A DNA stretch of 40,983 nt from an uncultured Chloroflexota bacterium (GCA_903915775.1 CAIWUD010000158.1:1-40983), one strand, 5' to 3'; shown: positions 30,205 to 40,833, counted from the stretch's first letter. Notes: generated from the letters alone by a model not told the origin. Made by a program: numbers and translations.

Positions 30205-31415
30205 AGTGCCGCCTTGACTTGAAGCAGCCCACGTCCCTGGCGATCGGGGCTGCTCGCAAGGCTGCTGCATGTCGACAGGATCGCCTCTTCCAGTTCGATG
30301 ACGGTGATCTCTGGATACTTTTCTAGGATGAGTGCCGCAACACCAGCAACAATCGGTGTAGCCATCGAAGTACCGTTCCAGGCTTCGTACCCACCCCCCA
30401 TGACGGAAGAGTAGACCGCTTCACCAGGGGCGACCAGATCGGGCACGATATACTGGTGATGATCGGCAACCAGGATTCCACTACTACTGAAACTGGCTAC
30501 ACGACCACGACTATCCACAGCCCCTACCGAGAGCGCCTCAATGTAGTTGCCAGGGCTCCGTGTCCGGTTGCGCCCTTCATTGCCAGTTGCACAGATGAAG
30601 AGCACCCCTACGCTGAGCAGATCGGCGACGGCCTCGCGCATCTCGGGCAAGTAGCCGGGCAGTCCTGCCGACATGTTCACGATCTGCACCTCTGGGCGCT
30701 GTGCAGCCCATTCGAGCGCCAGGATAAAGTTAGAGAGCTTTCCAACGCCCTGTGGAAGCATCATTCCATTGATGACCCGTGCCCCAGGGGCTACACCAAT
30801 GGTTGTACCACAGATGAGCCCGGCTACGTGGGTACCATGCCCTTCTGTGTCGATGGAGGAAGCCTGCGCTTCAGCTTGCCAACTCTGTACGTTGAAGGTG
30901 TAGGCACCATCGACCTTGCCAGTGAGTTCGGCATGGGTCGCATCGATCCCGGTATCGAGTACCGCAACTGTCACCCCACTGCCGGAGCCCTGAAAACCAT
31001 CGCTACGGGCAGCATCCAGACCAATAGCCCTGAGATGCCACAGCTCCTCTGTCGTCACCTGGTGGATCCGCCCCAGGGTAGCACGCTCCGGACGGATCAG
31101 CTCGAGCGCTTGATCGCGCATAACCGACACATCCCGCACCTCGCGGCGCAGACGCTCCGCTTCTGCATCGGGCATCTCGACAATAACCGTGCCCGTGACG
31201 GGTGTGCTCCGCTCACCGTGTGAGATCTTCTGCACCCCCACACCGTGGGCATCGGCAACCCAGCGCTGAATCTCCTGATCGGCCGGGTCATCCATGCGCA
31301 GCGAGAGAACCTCCGCCACCTGAGCCTGACGCCTCGACCCCGACAACCGCCTGGCAGTAGCAGCCGATGCACGGGTTGCGGCTAACGATTTGGAACGGAT
31401 GATGTAGATGCTCAT
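30201..31415 (-). CDS. S8 family (subtilisin-like) serine peptidase
   Basis: VAVLDTGIDATHAEL (Asp), DTEGHGTHVAGLICG (His), WNGTSMATPIVAGVAALI (Ser); N-terminal I9-like region; no evident signal peptide in MSIYIIRSKSLAATRASAATARRLSG. Confidence 0.93.
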   Translation of the reverse strand: MSIYIIRSKSLAATRASAATARRLSGSRRQAQVAEVLSLRMDDPADQEIQRWVADAHGVGVQKISHGERSTPVTGTVIVEMPDAEAERLRREVRDVSVMRDQALELIRPERATLGRIHQVTTEELWHLRAIGLDAARSDGFQGSGSGVTVAVLDTGIDATHAELTGKVDGAYTFNVQSWQAEAQASSIDTEGHGTHVAGLICGTTIGVAPGARVINGMMLPQGVGKLSNFILALEWAAQRPEVQIVNMSAGLPGYLPEMREAVADLLSVGVLFICATGNEGRNRTRSPGNYIEALSVGAVDSRGRVASFSSSGILVADHHQYIVPDLVAPGEAVYSSVMGGGYEAWNGTSMATPIVAGVAALILEKYPEITVIELEEAILSTCSSLASSPDRQGRGLLQVKAAL

Positions 31416-31532
31416 GCGCTTCTGTAGTTGCGGGAGTTGTAGAGGGTGAGGTTCTTCAATTGTACCATGTGCCGGTTACAGGCCCATGCTATACTGATGG
31501 TCGGACACAGCGGATTGCCAGGGAGAACGTGT

Positions 31533-32234
31533 ATGGCTCACACAATTCGTGTGCTGATCATCGATGATCACCCCCTCTTTCGGCAGGGTATCCGCTGGAG
31601 CCTAGAGGATGCCGACGATATCGAGATCATTGGTGAGGCTGAGAATGGCCAGGAGGCCCTGAAATTCACTGAGCGGCTTAATCCAGATGTCGTGTTACTC
31701 GACATCAACCTACCCGGCCTGAACGGGCTTGAGGTTGCGCGTGTGATTAAGCGCCGTGATCCGCGGATCGGCATCATCATTCTGAGCGTCTACGAAGATG
31801 ATGAGCAACTCTTTCAGGCGATCAAGGTTGGTGCTGCGGCCTACTCCTCCAAAGATGTCAACCCTGAAGAGCTACGCTTCTACATCCGCGAAGTGGCCCG
31901 TGGCAAGTATCTGATCAATGAGGCGATCTTGGCGAAACCAAATGTGGCAACGCGGGTGTTGCACCAGTTCCGCGAACTGGCTGCCTCTGACGATGAGCAG
32001 ACCAGTGCCCTCTTCGCCCCCCTGACGAGTCGTGAGATCGAGATCCTCGACTGTATTGCCCGTGGGCTATCGAACAAAGAGATCGCGAACGAGCTCAGTA
32101 TCAGCGGCCAGACGGTCAAAAACCATATCACCTCGATCCTCTCTAAACTCCAGGTGAACGACCGCACCATGGCCGTCATCTTCGCGATCAAGCGTGGCTG
32201 GATCCGTATGGGCTACAGCAGCACTGATGAGTAA
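31533..32234 (+). CDS. NarL/LuxR-type response regulator
   Basis: Receiver VLIIDDHPLFRQGIRW...DVVLLDINLPGLNG and HTH LTSREIEILDCIARGLSNKEIANELSISGQTVKNHITSILSKLQVNDR. ATG 31533. Confidence 0.95.
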   Translation: MAHTIRVLIIDDHPLFRQGIRWSLEDADDIEIIGEAENGQEALKFTERLNPDVVLLDINLPGLNGLEVARVIKRRDPRIGIIILSVYEDDEQLFQAIKVGAAAYSSKDVNPEELRFYIREVARGKYLINEAILAKPNVATRVLHQFRELAASDDEQTSALFAPLTSREIEILDCIARGLSNKEIANELSISGQTVKNHITSILSKLQVNDRTMAVIFAIKRGWIRMGYSSTDE

Positions 32235-32236
32235 CT

Positions 32237-32334
32237 GCTCAGACCAAGGCAGGGTTGGGTTTTTTGTGGAGGGCGAAGCCCTCCACACCTCCCGACCTGG
32301 GATCACCGAGCGCCTGCTCGGTACCCTTGGGGGC
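32237..32334. repeat. Composite dispersed repeat (module A hairpin + module B)
   Basis: accaaggcagggttgggttttttgtggagggcgaagccctccacacctcccg then cctgggatcaccgagcgcctgctcggtacccttggg. Confidence 0.85.
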
Positions 32335-32373
32335 GGATCACACAGTGGCAGCCCCGTCAACCTACACCTACGG

Positions 32374-34716
32374 CTACGCACTCTTCTTCGTTGCCGATTT
32401 GCGTGCTGGGGCCTTCTTGCTGACCTGTACTACTGGCTCAGCTTCTGCCGCCTGCGGCGCCACTGGGGCGAGCTCCTCAAGGCTATTGCTGAGGTAGTCG
32501 CACTTGGGGTAGCGCGAGCAGCCGAAGAAGGGGCGGCCAAACTTACCACGGCGCTGCAAGAGTTCGCCCTCGTGACACTTCGGGCAGGCCACACCGGTCG
32601 GTTCGGGGAGTGGCACCGGCTTGCCATCCTTGCCGATACGGCGTGTATTGGCGCACTCGGGGTAGCCGGAGCAGCCGAGGAAGGGGCCAAAACGGCTCTT
32701 CTTGATCACCATGGGGCGCCCGCAGAGGTTACAGAGCACGTCACTCATTTCTGGGGAACTGGCCTTGGTGAGAATGATCTGCCCTTCACCGTCACGATGA
32801 AAGTCACTGGTAAAGTCGCACGAGTCGGGGCCACCATCCTTGCTGTAGCGTGTACAGGCGAGAAACTCGCCGTTACGTCCAAACTTGATCGCCAGTAGCC
32901 CCTGCCCACACTTCGGACAGCTCAGATCGGTTGTGATCTCTTCGCGCTTGATGTTGCGCATCTCGCGCTGAGCATTGGCCAGCGTCTGCTGGAAGGGACC
33001 GTAGAAGTCACGGAGGACGGGAACCCACGCCTTGGCACCTTCAGCAATATCGTCGAGTTGCTGCTCGAGAGCCGACGTAAAGTCGTAGTCGACAATTTTG
33101 GGGAAGTGCGCCACGAGGAGATCGGTGACCACACGACCGAGGGTGGTCGGGATGAGCTTCTTTTCAGCCAGGGCTACATACTCCCGCTCCTGGATTGTGG
33201 AGATGATCGATGCGTAGGTTGAAGGGCGCCCAATACCCAACTGCTCCAGATCTTTGACCAGACTCGCCTCGGTGTAGCGGGGTGGCGGTTCGGTGAAGTG
33301 CTGGATGGGCAGGAGTTGCATCAGGTTCAGCGCCTCACCCTCCGCAAGGGGAGGGAGACGTCGCTCGCTATCCTCATCCTCCTCACCCTCGTCGAGGCTT
33401 ACGTGGTAGATCGCCAGAAAGCCGGGAAACTTGATCACACTACCGGTGGCACGGAAGAGGTATGGAGCGTTAGCTTGCTTGGGAGTAGCGGCGCGCCCTG
33501 CCGCAATATCAACGGTGGTGCTATCGAAGATCGCATGGGCCATCTGTGAGGCCACAAAACGCTTCCAGATCAACTCGTAGAGCCGAGCCATGTCGCGCTC
33601 AAGCTTGCCACTGACACTCTCGGGGGTGCGGCTGCTACTCGTCGGCCTGATCGCCTCGTGCGCCTCCTGAGCCCCCTTCGCCTTGGTACGGTAGACGGGC
33701 GCCTTTTCAGGCAGATACTCCTGGCCAAAACGCGTGGTAATCAGTTGACGTGCCTCAGCCTGCGCCTCAGCCGAGATATTGGTGCTATCGGTGCGCATGT
33801 AGGTGATCAGGCCGACACTCCCCTCATCACCACCCACATCGACACCCTCATAGAGGCGCTGGGCCAGGCTCATGGTCTTTTTGGCGCTGAAGCCGAGCTT
33901 GCGCCCAGCCTCCTGCTGCAGCGTGGAGGTGGTGAAGGGTGGAGCTGGGCCGCGCCGTTTATCCTTACGGGTTACCTTCTGTACCGTGTAGCGCGCATCG
34001 CTGAGTTCGCTCACTAGCTGTTGCGCCTGCTCCTGATTGGCGATTGCAAACTTATCTAGCCGCTTTCCGTCGCGTTCAACCAGCGTAGCACGGAACGCGT
34101 CGCGTGGCGCACTCCCGGCGACCTTGAGCAGATCAGCCTCAATCGTCCAATACTCTACAGGAGTGAAGGCCTCAACCGCACGCTCACGCTCCACAATCAG
34201 ACGTACCGCCACCGACTGGACCCGTCCAGCCGAGAGCCCACGCTTCACCTTGTCCCAGAGGAGGGGGCTCAGCTGGTAGCCAACCAGCCGATCCAGGACC
34301 CGGCGCGCCTGCTGCGCATGGACCAGATTCTCATCGATACGGCGCGGACTCTGGATCGCCTGTTGAACCGCGTTGCGCGTGATCTCCTGAAAGACGACCC
34401 GGTGGATCGGGATCCGTTTGGGCATATTGACCGCCTCACGGATATGCCAGGCAATCGCTTCACCTTCACGATCGGGGTCGGTAGCTAGATAGACTGCGTC
34501 AGCGTCACGCACCGCTTGGCGTAACTCACTTACTACCTTCTGTTTGGTGATCTCATAGACTGGCTGGAAGTCATGTTCGACATCGATCGCGAGATCGCGC
34601 TTCGGTAGATCACGTACATGCCCCATGCTCGAGGTTACCCGGTAACCACGGCCCAGATATTTCTGAATGGTCTTCGCCTTTGCCGGAGACTCGACGATAA
34701 CGAGCTTATCACCCAT
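32374..34716 (-). CDS. topA: DNA topoisomerase I
   Basis: MGDKLVIVESPAKAKTIQKYLGRGY, TDPDREGEAIAWH, GLSAGRVQSVAVRLI, TYMRTDST, C-terminal zinc fingers (CPKCGQGLL, CNLCGRPMVIK, CPKCHEGELL) and a basic tail. Confidence 0.96.
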   Translation of the reverse strand: MGDKLVIVESPAKAKTIQKYLGRGYRVTSSMGHVRDLPKRDLAIDVEHDFQPVYEITKQKVVSELRQAVRDADAVYLATDPDREGEAIAWHIREAVNMPKRIPIHRVVFQEITRNAVQQAIQSPRRIDENLVHAQQARRVLDRLVGYQLSPLLWDKVKRGLSAGRVQSVAVRLIVERERAVEAFTPVEYWTIEADLLKVAGSAPRDAFRATLVERDGKRLDKFAIANQEQAQQLVSELSDARYTVQKVTRKDKRRGPAPPFTTSTLQQEAGRKLGFSAKKTMSLAQRLYEGVDVGGDEGSVGLITYMRTDSTNISAEAQAEARQLITTRFGQEYLPEKAPVYRTKAKGAQEAHEAIRPTSSSRTPESVSGKLERDMARLYELIWKRFVASQMAHAIFDSTTVDIAAGRAATPKQANAPYLFRATGSVIKFPGFLAIYHVSLDEGEEDEDSERRLPPLAEGEALNLMQLLPIQHFTEPPPRYTEASLVKDLEQLGIGRPSTYASIISTIQEREYVALAEKKLIPTTLGRVVTDLLVAHFPKIVDYDFTSALEQQLDDIAEGAKAWVPVLRDFYGPFQQTLANAQREMRNIKREEITTDLSCPKCGQGLLAIKFGRNGEFLACTRYSKDGGPDSCDFTSDFHRDGEGQIILTKASSPEMSDVLCNLCGRPMVIKKSRFGPFLGCSGYPECANTRRIGKDGKPVPLPEPTGVACPKCHEGELLQRRGKFGRPFFGCSRYPKCDYLSNSLEELAPVAPQAAEAEPVVQVSKKAPARKSATKKSA

Positions 34717-34958
34717 AGGGAACCCTGACATACAAAAAGGGAGCCTGCCCTATCCTAGGTGCACGAGCCCTAGGCCCGCATACGCGTGGAATGTGCACGC
34801 TCCCGGCGACTCTCTTTGCGATGACTACCACCCTTCGGTGGCATCCTGCTCCTCAGGCTGATGCCCGAAGGAGTGGTGACGCAACGCAGCGGTTGCACAC
34901 CTCCGGTATGATAGCACACGCGTTTAATGATGGCAATTTGAAACTTCCCCTGGCGGAC

Positions 34959-35149
34959 CAAGGCTGGGTTGGGTTTTTTTGTGGAGGGCTGCGCCCTCCA
35001 CCCCTCCCGCACGCTCGTCAAGCTGCTAGGGAGCATGCCTTACCCCAAACGTGAACAGGTACCCTTTCCCCCGGCGGGAGGGCTGCGCCCTCCGCACGCT
35101 GGTCACGCAAACCTGGGATCACCGAGCGCTGGCTCGGTCTCCTTGGGCG
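34959..35149. repeat. Composite dispersed repeat cluster (modules A, C, A', B)
   Basis: accaaggctgggttgggtttttttgtggagggctgcgccctccacccctcccg; ccccaaacgtgaacaggtaccct; ggagggctgcgccctccgc; cctgggatcaccgagcgctggctcggtctccttgggcg. Confidence 0.85.
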
Positions 35150-35272
35150 TTGGCTGACCCCAACTGCGAGCAGGTGCTCCTAAACCCCGCTGGGATGCCG
35201 CCCCGCCATCCATGCTATACTGAGGGGCGATGAAACGAGCACGCCCCCAACCCCAGAGGAGAAATTGACCTC

Positions 35273-36377
35273 ATGCACGATCTTGCAGCTGATCTGACGG
35301 CCCTCCGCGAGCGCTTCGCCCTCATCCGGGGGCATCTTTGACCTGGCCAGTAAACAGGTGCGCATTGCTGAGCTTGAGGCCCAAGCTTCAGCCCCAGAGC
35401 TCTGGAATGACCCGCGTGCAGCCCAGGAGCTACTGCAGCGCTTGACGCGTCTGCGCGAAGATGTGACTCAATGGACGACCCTTGAGGCGCAACTCACGAG
35501 CTTGGATGAGTTGATTACCTTGGCAGCAGCGGAAAATGATCCATCGCTGTACGAGGAGATTGCTGCCGAACTGGCAACGACCGCCGCTGACCTAGAGCGG
35601 CGTGAGCTCGCCCTGATGCTGAACGGTCGCTATGATGCCGGTGATGCCTTCATCTCGGTGCAGGCCGGTATGGGTGGCACGGATGCCCAGGATTGGGCCG
35701 AGATGTTGCTGCGTATGTACACGCGCTGGGCCGAGGCACGCGGTTTTACTGCGCACCTCGTGGATCAGAGTGACGGTGATGAGGCCGGGATAAAGAGCGC
35801 AACCCTTGAGCTCCGTGGCCCCTACGCCTATGGTAATGCCCGCGCTGAGGCTGGGGTTCATCGCTTGATCCGCCTCTCCCCCTTCAATGCCGCACGTACC
35901 CGCCAGACCTCCTTTGCGCGGATTGAGGTCCTCCCCGAGGTGGACGACACCTCGGAAATTACCATTAAGCCTGAGGATCTCCGTGTCGATGTCTTCCGTG
36001 CAGGTGGTCACGGTGGCCAAGGGGTCAATACGACCGACTCGGCCGTGCGTATCACCCACCTGCCGACAGGTATTGTGGTGACCTGCCAGAACGAGCGCTC
36101 GCAGCTGCAGAACCGCGAGACAGCTCTGCGCGTGCTCCGTGGACGGCTGCTCGAACGGGAGCTTCAGCGCCAGGCCGAGGAGCGCGCCCGCCTGCGTGGA
36201 GCGTACCGTGAGGCGGCTTTCGGGAGCCAGATGCGCACCTACTACCTCCACCCCTCGACCCTGGTCAAGGATCATCGTACTGGCTACGAGACCAGCAATG
36301 TCCAGGCGGTGCTCGATGGCCAGATTGATGAACTAATCGAGGCTTTTCTGCGCTGGAACGTTGCCCAGGAAGGTTAG
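35273..36377 (+). CDS. prfB: Peptide chain release factor 2, with programmed +1 frameshift at 35339
   Basis: Short frame from ATG 35273 ends ...ATC CGG GGG CAT CTT TGA C; +1 shift past 35339 continues DLASKQVRIAELE. GGQ motif in RAGGHGGQGVNTTDSAVRITH. Confidence 0.95.
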
Positions 36378-36490
36378 GCAAGGCTGACCGTTCGACAGAA
36401 GGCGTGGAGGGTGAAGCCCTCCACAAAAGATCCCAACCCAGCCTTGGTATCGCCAGACCGTGAAGTCGGCGCAGCCGAAATCGAAGCACG
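36376..36490. repeat. Dispersed intergenic repeat copy (inverse orientation)
   Basis: ggcgtggagggtgaagccctccacaaaagatcccaacccagccttggtatcgccagaccgtgaagtcggcgcagccgaaatcgaagcacg. Confidence 0.85.
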
Positions 36491-36525
36491 TCCAGGACGA
36501 TGTTCCAGCTCAAAGAGGAGTTGTC

Positions 36526-37035
36526 ATGGAAACGAAGTTCACCCCCTGGCGTATGGAGTATATCAAGCGTGACGATCACACGGATGGTGCGTGTGTCTTC
36601 TGTACGATGGTGCAGGCTCCACCAGCCAATGATGGTGATAATCTCCTACTCTACCGCGGTGCGCACTGCTTTGTTGTGCTCAACCTCTACCCCTACAACC
36701 CCGCCCACCTCATGGTGGTGCCCAACCAGCACCGTCGTGATCTCGCCAACCTAGAGCCTGCCGTAGGCGACGAACTCTTCACCCTCACCCGCCGCTCAGT
36801 GGCGATCATCGAGCAAGCCTACCGGCCACACGGTTTCAACCTCGGGATGAACCTCGGGCGTATGGCCGGTGCAGGCATCGCCGAACACCTCCATATGCAC
36901 GTGGTGCCACGCTGGGGAGGGGATACGAACTTCATGCCCGTCGTTGGGCAGACTAAGCTCATCCCTGAAGAGTTGGCCCACACCTACATGCGTCTACGCG
37001 CATACTTCAGCGAGATACCTACCCACCCAGGGTGA
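36526..37035 (+). CDS. HIT family protein
   Basis: CVFCTMVQ, NLYPYNPAHLMVVPNQH, AGAGIAEHLHMHVVPRW (HIT triad). ATG 36526. Confidence 0.93.
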   Translation: METKFTPWRMEYIKRDDHTDGACVFCTMVQAPPANDGDNLLLYRGAHCFVVLNLYPYNPAHLMVVPNQHRRDLANLEPAVGDELFTLTRRSVAIIEQAYRPHGFNLGMNLGRMAGAGIAEHLHMHVVPRWGGDTNFMPVVGQTKLIPEELAHTYMRLRAYFSEIPTHPG

Positions 37036-37393
37036 TATTGATGATATCGACGAGCCGATCGACTTCGAACGGCTTCTGGATGATCACCGCCCCCTCCGCC
37101 TCTAGATCGGCGAACCAGGGTTTACGGCTGAGCGCGGTCATAAAGATGATCGGGATACCATCGTTCTGGAGGCGATCTTTGAGGTGGTGAAACACCTCCA
37201 CGCCGTCCATGTTCGGCATCATAATGTCACTGATGACCAGACTTGGTACAAGCTGCTTGATGCGGTGCAGCCCCTCCTGGCCATCAGAAGCGAGCACAAC
37301 GTCGTAACCCTCGCTTCGTAGGGCATACTCGAGCACCGTCTGTAGCGCCAGATCATCGTCAATGATGAGGATTGTGCCCCTTGACTGATTCAT
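37019..37393 (-). CDS. Single-domain response regulator
   Basis: ILIIDDDLALQTVLEYALRSEGYDVVLASDGQEGL, PSLVISDIMMPNMDG, FMTALS, IIQKPFEVDRLV. ATG 37393. Confidence 0.93.
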   Translation of the reverse strand: MNQSRGTILIIDDDLALQTVLEYALRSEGYDVVLASDGQEGLHRIKQLVPSLVISDIMMPNMDGVEVFHHLKDRLQNDGIPIIFMTALSRKPWFADLEAEGAVIIQKPFEVDRLVDIINITLGG

Positions 37394-37439
37394 GCGCAAC
37401 CTTTTCCACCAGTGAGCGAATGCCGGGCTATTATACCAC

Positions 37440-38768
37440 CTACGGCTGTAGCGCAACGACGAAACTCGCTTCACCGAACGGTTGGTTACGCACTCGCACT
37501 AGGAGTGAGGTGGCACTCCTACTGAGCGGTCGGTTTGCTACGGTGGCCCCACGATCCTGGTTGCCGGGGTCGACGATCAGGATCGTTGGTGTTGAGGCGC
37601 TATCATCCAGTGGATAGTCGTTGCCTAAACCATCGCTGATCCGAATATTGTCACCCTGGAGGGGAAACTCAACCGGACGGTCCCAGTTGTTCCGCAGGCT
37701 CCAGGTGAGCTCAATCGTTCCGTCACAGGTTGAGATCTGCTCGATCGCGATGACAATCTCAGGAGTGGCTACCGTAGCCCCTCCACTCTCAGCGATGCTC
37801 ACCCAGCTCTGGCTGTCCGCGTCATACCGCTTGCCAACGAGTTGGTATCCCGACCATTGACAGTTCGTGGTCATGTCGGGCAGGACGCTCGGTAGCGGAT
37901 CACCAGCTGGGATACCGGTCACCTCAACCATTGGTCCGAGTGCGTCTGGTGTAGGTGCGGTTGGTAGCGGGCGGAGGAAGAGCACCAGGGCAAAAATGAT
38001 ACCAAAGGTGAGGAGAGTGGCTCCCAGGGCGTAGATTGGTCTGATCGAGTGACCTGCCTGGTCGATCGGGTCTGACGAGGTTACGGGCGGCGCATCTGCG
38101 GTGGTAGGTTTATGAACGGTCGTTGCCGTCGGTTGGGGTAACTGCTCACCATCAGACACTACCCCACGGAGGATCGTGTTGATCTCCTGCCAGGGTGTAC
38201 AGTGCAGCATGTGCGGGATCGCGAGCATCTCCTCGTCAGTCAGTTCGATCTCCGATGAGCGTTCGGTAATCAGGTAGGCTGGTAGTTCATCCAGGCCCTT
38301 CAGTTCGACTTTCCAATCGAGCTCAATTTCACTATCTTCCTGGATCGCTGGTGCAATCACCACCGCTCGTTTACAGGTGCGGAAGTCAACATCGTTGGCC
38401 TTCTGCACGGAGAGAAACTCGCGGCGATGCTCATTCAGGAAGTTGGTGAGGGCGTGGAAGTAGGAGATGACCTGATTATAGGGATTCTTGCGCCCTGGAT
38501 TGAGGCGCTTCTGCTCCCCATTGCGCCCCTCAACCAACCAGGGCCCATTTACACTGCCGATCACACGCCCGTCGCAATGCTTCAGCTCGAGGATGAAGAT
38601 TGCATCATGTTTGATGATGACCAGATCGACGGTACGCCCGCCGACACTGAAGTTGGCGAGGATGAGGTAGAGACCTTCCAGCTGTTGAAGGCTATTGGCG
38701 AGCGCTACGATGGCTCGCCGCTCGTTGGGATGCTCCGGCTTCTCGCCGATCCAGACCTGGACTGCCAT
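37440..38768 (-). CDS. NERD-domain protein with one TM helix and C-terminal beta-sandwich-like region
   Basis: N-terminus GGRTVDLVIIKHDAIFILELKHCDGRV (D...ExK nuclease-like core), TM at PIYALGATLLTFGIIFALVLFLRPL, C-terminus ITSLRN-like strand pattern (IELTWSLRNNWDRPVEFPLQGDNIRISDGLGNDY). Confidence 0.82.
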   Translation of the reverse strand: MAVQVWIGEKPEHPNERRAIVALANSLQQLEGLYLILANFSVGGRTVDLVIIKHDAIFILELKHCDGRVIGSVNGPWLVEGRNGEQKRLNPGRKNPYNQVISYFHALTNFLNEHRREFLSVQKANDVDFRTCKRAVVIAPAIQEDSEIELDWKVELKGLDELPAYLITERSSEIELTDEEMLAIPHMLHCTPWQEINTILRGVVSDGEQLPQPTATTVHKPTTADAPPVTSSDPIDQAGHSIRPIYALGATLLTFGIIFALVLFLRPLPTAPTPDALGPMVEVTGIPAGDPLPSVLPDMTTNCQWSGYQLVGKRYDADSQSWVSIAESGGATVATPEIVIAIEQISTCDGTIELTWSLRNNWDRPVEFPLQGDNIRISDGLGNDYPLDDSASTPTILIVDPGNQDRGATVANRPLSRSATSLLVRVRNQPFGEASFVVALQP

Positions 38769-38832
38769 GGGGTTTCCTGACCAGGGGCTGTCGAACCCTG
38801 CTGGTTATGCATGGGGGTGTAGAGAGATTCCT

Positions 38833-40833
38833 CTAGACAGGCTCTTCAAGGGCCACCGTCTTACGAAGTTCAATGATCTGGTCACGCAGGCTGGCAGCCT
38901 TCTCAAACTGCAGATCACGGGCGGCCTGCTTCATCTGCTTCTCAAGATCTTTGAGTAGTTTGTGCAACTCCTCACGTGGGAGCTCGGCGCTAGCTGGGGC
39001 TGTCGCAGCCGTCTGGTAGTCACCGCGCTCCTCTGCCATCCGCCGCACACGATCGGTGAGATCACGTACCCCTTTGCTGATGCCCACAGGGGTGATCTGG
39101 TGGAGCGCATTGTGCGCCTGCTGGATGTCGCGGCGCCGCTGCGTCTCCTTGATCGCAAACTCCATCGATCGGGTGATCGTGTCGGCATACATAATCACCG
39201 TACCCTCGATGTGGCGCGCTGCCCGCCCAATCGTCTGAATTAACGAGGTCTCGGAGCGGAGGTAGCCCTCTTTGTCGGCGTCGAGAATGCAGACCAGACT
39301 CACCTCGGGGAGATCTAGCCCCTCGCGGAGTAGATTGATGCCGACAACGAGATCGTAGACGCCTAACCGCAGATCGCGCAGGATCTCGACCCGCTCGATG
39401 GTGTCGATGTCTGCGTGAAGGTACATCGTTCGGATCCCGATCTCTTTGAGATAGTCAGACAGATCTTCCGCCATACGCTTCGTTAGGGTCGTTACCAGGG
39501 CCCGTTGCCCCTTCGCCACCCGCCGACGCACCTCGCCGATCAGGTCATCGACCTGCCCTTTTGTCGGTCGTACGATCACGACCGGGTCGACAAGACCCGT
39601 GGGACGAATGATCTGCTCGACGATCTGTTCACTCTCCTGCCGCTCGAGTGGCCCTGGTGTCGCCGAGACATAGATCACCTGGTAGATCTGCTTGGCAAAC
39701 TCTTCGAACTGAAGTGGCCGGTTGTCGAGGGCCGAGGGCAGGCGAAAGCCATACTCTACGAGGGTCTGCTTGCGCTGACGATCGCCAAGGAACATGCCAC
39801 GGATTTGGGGCAGGGTGATATGACTCTCATCGACGAAGAGGAGAAAGTCGTCGGGAAAGTAGTCGAGAAGCGTCCAGGGGCTCTGGCCAGGTAGACGACC
39901 ATCCATGTGGCGCGAGTAGTTTTCGATCCCCGAGCAGTAGCCGATCTCGCCGAGCATCTCTAAGTCGTACATCGTCCGCTGCTTCAGCCGTGCCGCTTCG
40001 AGATTCTTCCCCGCAGACTCAAGTCCCTGTAGGCGCTCGGCCAGTTCATCCTGGATGCCGCGGACGGCCACCTCCAGCTTCTCTTTCGTCGTCACAAAGT
40101 GCTTGGCCGGATAGATGTCCGCCGTAGTCCGGCGCAGCAAAACCTCACCCGTAAGCGGATCAAACTCGGTAATTTTCTCGATCTCATCACCCCAGAACTC
40201 GATCCGGATCGCCGTCTCACTATTCGCCGGTAGTATGTCGAGCGTGTCGCCACGCACGCGGAAGGTTCCGCGGTGAAAGTCGATATCGTTACGCTCGAAC
40301 TGGAGATCGAGCAGTTGACGCAGCAGCTTATCGCGGTTACGCACCTCACTTTGACGTAATGAAATCATGACCTGGCCATAGTCGTGCGGCGAGCCGAGGC
40401 CGTAGATGGCCGAGACGGAGGCGACGATCAGTACATCACGACGGGTCAGGAGGGCCTGGGTCGCGGCGTGGCGTAGTCGATCGATCTCCTCGTTGATCGA
40501 GGCCTCCTTTTCGATGTAGAGATCCTTTGAGGGCACGTACGCTTCAGGAGTATACTCATCGTAGTAGGAGATGAACATCTCCACCGCAGCATCGGGCAGA
40601 AAATCACGAAACTCAGCCCATAACTGCGAGACCAGGGTCTTATTGTGCGCCAGTACGAGCGTTGGCCGCTGGGCCTGTTCAAAGATCCAGGACATCACCG
40701 CCGTCTTCCCCGAGCCAGTGACGCCCAGGAGGGTCTGTTGGCGCAAGCCATCCTTCAGGCCCTGAACGAGCCGCTCAATGGCCTGAGGTTGGTCGCCTGT
40801 GGGTTGGTAGGGCGCTTTGACACAAAAAGACAT
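38833..40833 (-). CDS. uvrB: Excinuclease ABC subunit B
   Basis: [83 protein letters not shown]-terminal UVR motif. ATG 40833. Confidence 0.97.
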   Translation of the reverse strand: MSFCVKAPYQPTGDQPQAIERLVQGLKDGLRQQTLLGVTGSGKTAVMSWIFEQAQRPTLVLAHNKTLVSQLWAEFRDFLPDAAVEMFISYYDEYTPEAYVPSKDLYIEKEASINEEIDRLRHAATQALLTRRDVLIVASVSAIYGLGSPHDYGQVMISLRQSEVRNRDKLLRQLLDLQFERNDIDFHRGTFRVRGDTLDILPANSETAIRIEFWGDEIEKITEFDPLTGEVLLRRTTADIYPAKHFVTTKEKLEVAVRGIQDELAERLQGLESAGKNLEAARLKQRTMYDLEMLGEIGYCSGIENYSRHMDGRLPGQSPWTLLDYFPDDFLLFVDESHITLPQIRGMFLGDRQRKQTLVEYGFRLPSALDNRPLQFEEFAKQIYQVIYVSATPGPLERQESEQIVEQIIRPTGLVDPVVIVRPTKGQVDDLIGEVRRRVAKGQRALVTTLTKRMAEDLSDYLKEIGIRTMYLHADIDTIERVEILRDLRLGVYDLVVGINLLREGLDLPEVSLVCILDADKEGYLRSETSLIQTIGRAARHIEGTVIMYADTITRSMEFAIKETQRRRDIQQAHNALHQITPVGISKGVRDLTDRVRRMAEERGDYQTAATAPASAELPREELHKLLKDLEKQMKQAARDLQFEKAASLRDQIIELRKTVALEEPV

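Noticed and set aside
32194-32898. 234-aa plus-strand ORF
   Set aside because: Antisense to the topA zinc-finger region and repeat DNA; low-complexity Ala/Gly/Glu composition.
35051-35233. Small plus-strand ORFs upstream of prfB
   Set aside because: Composed of the dispersed repeat modules; no coding signal.
35592-36275. 227-aa minus-strand ORF
   Set aside because: Antisense to prfB; shadow ORF.
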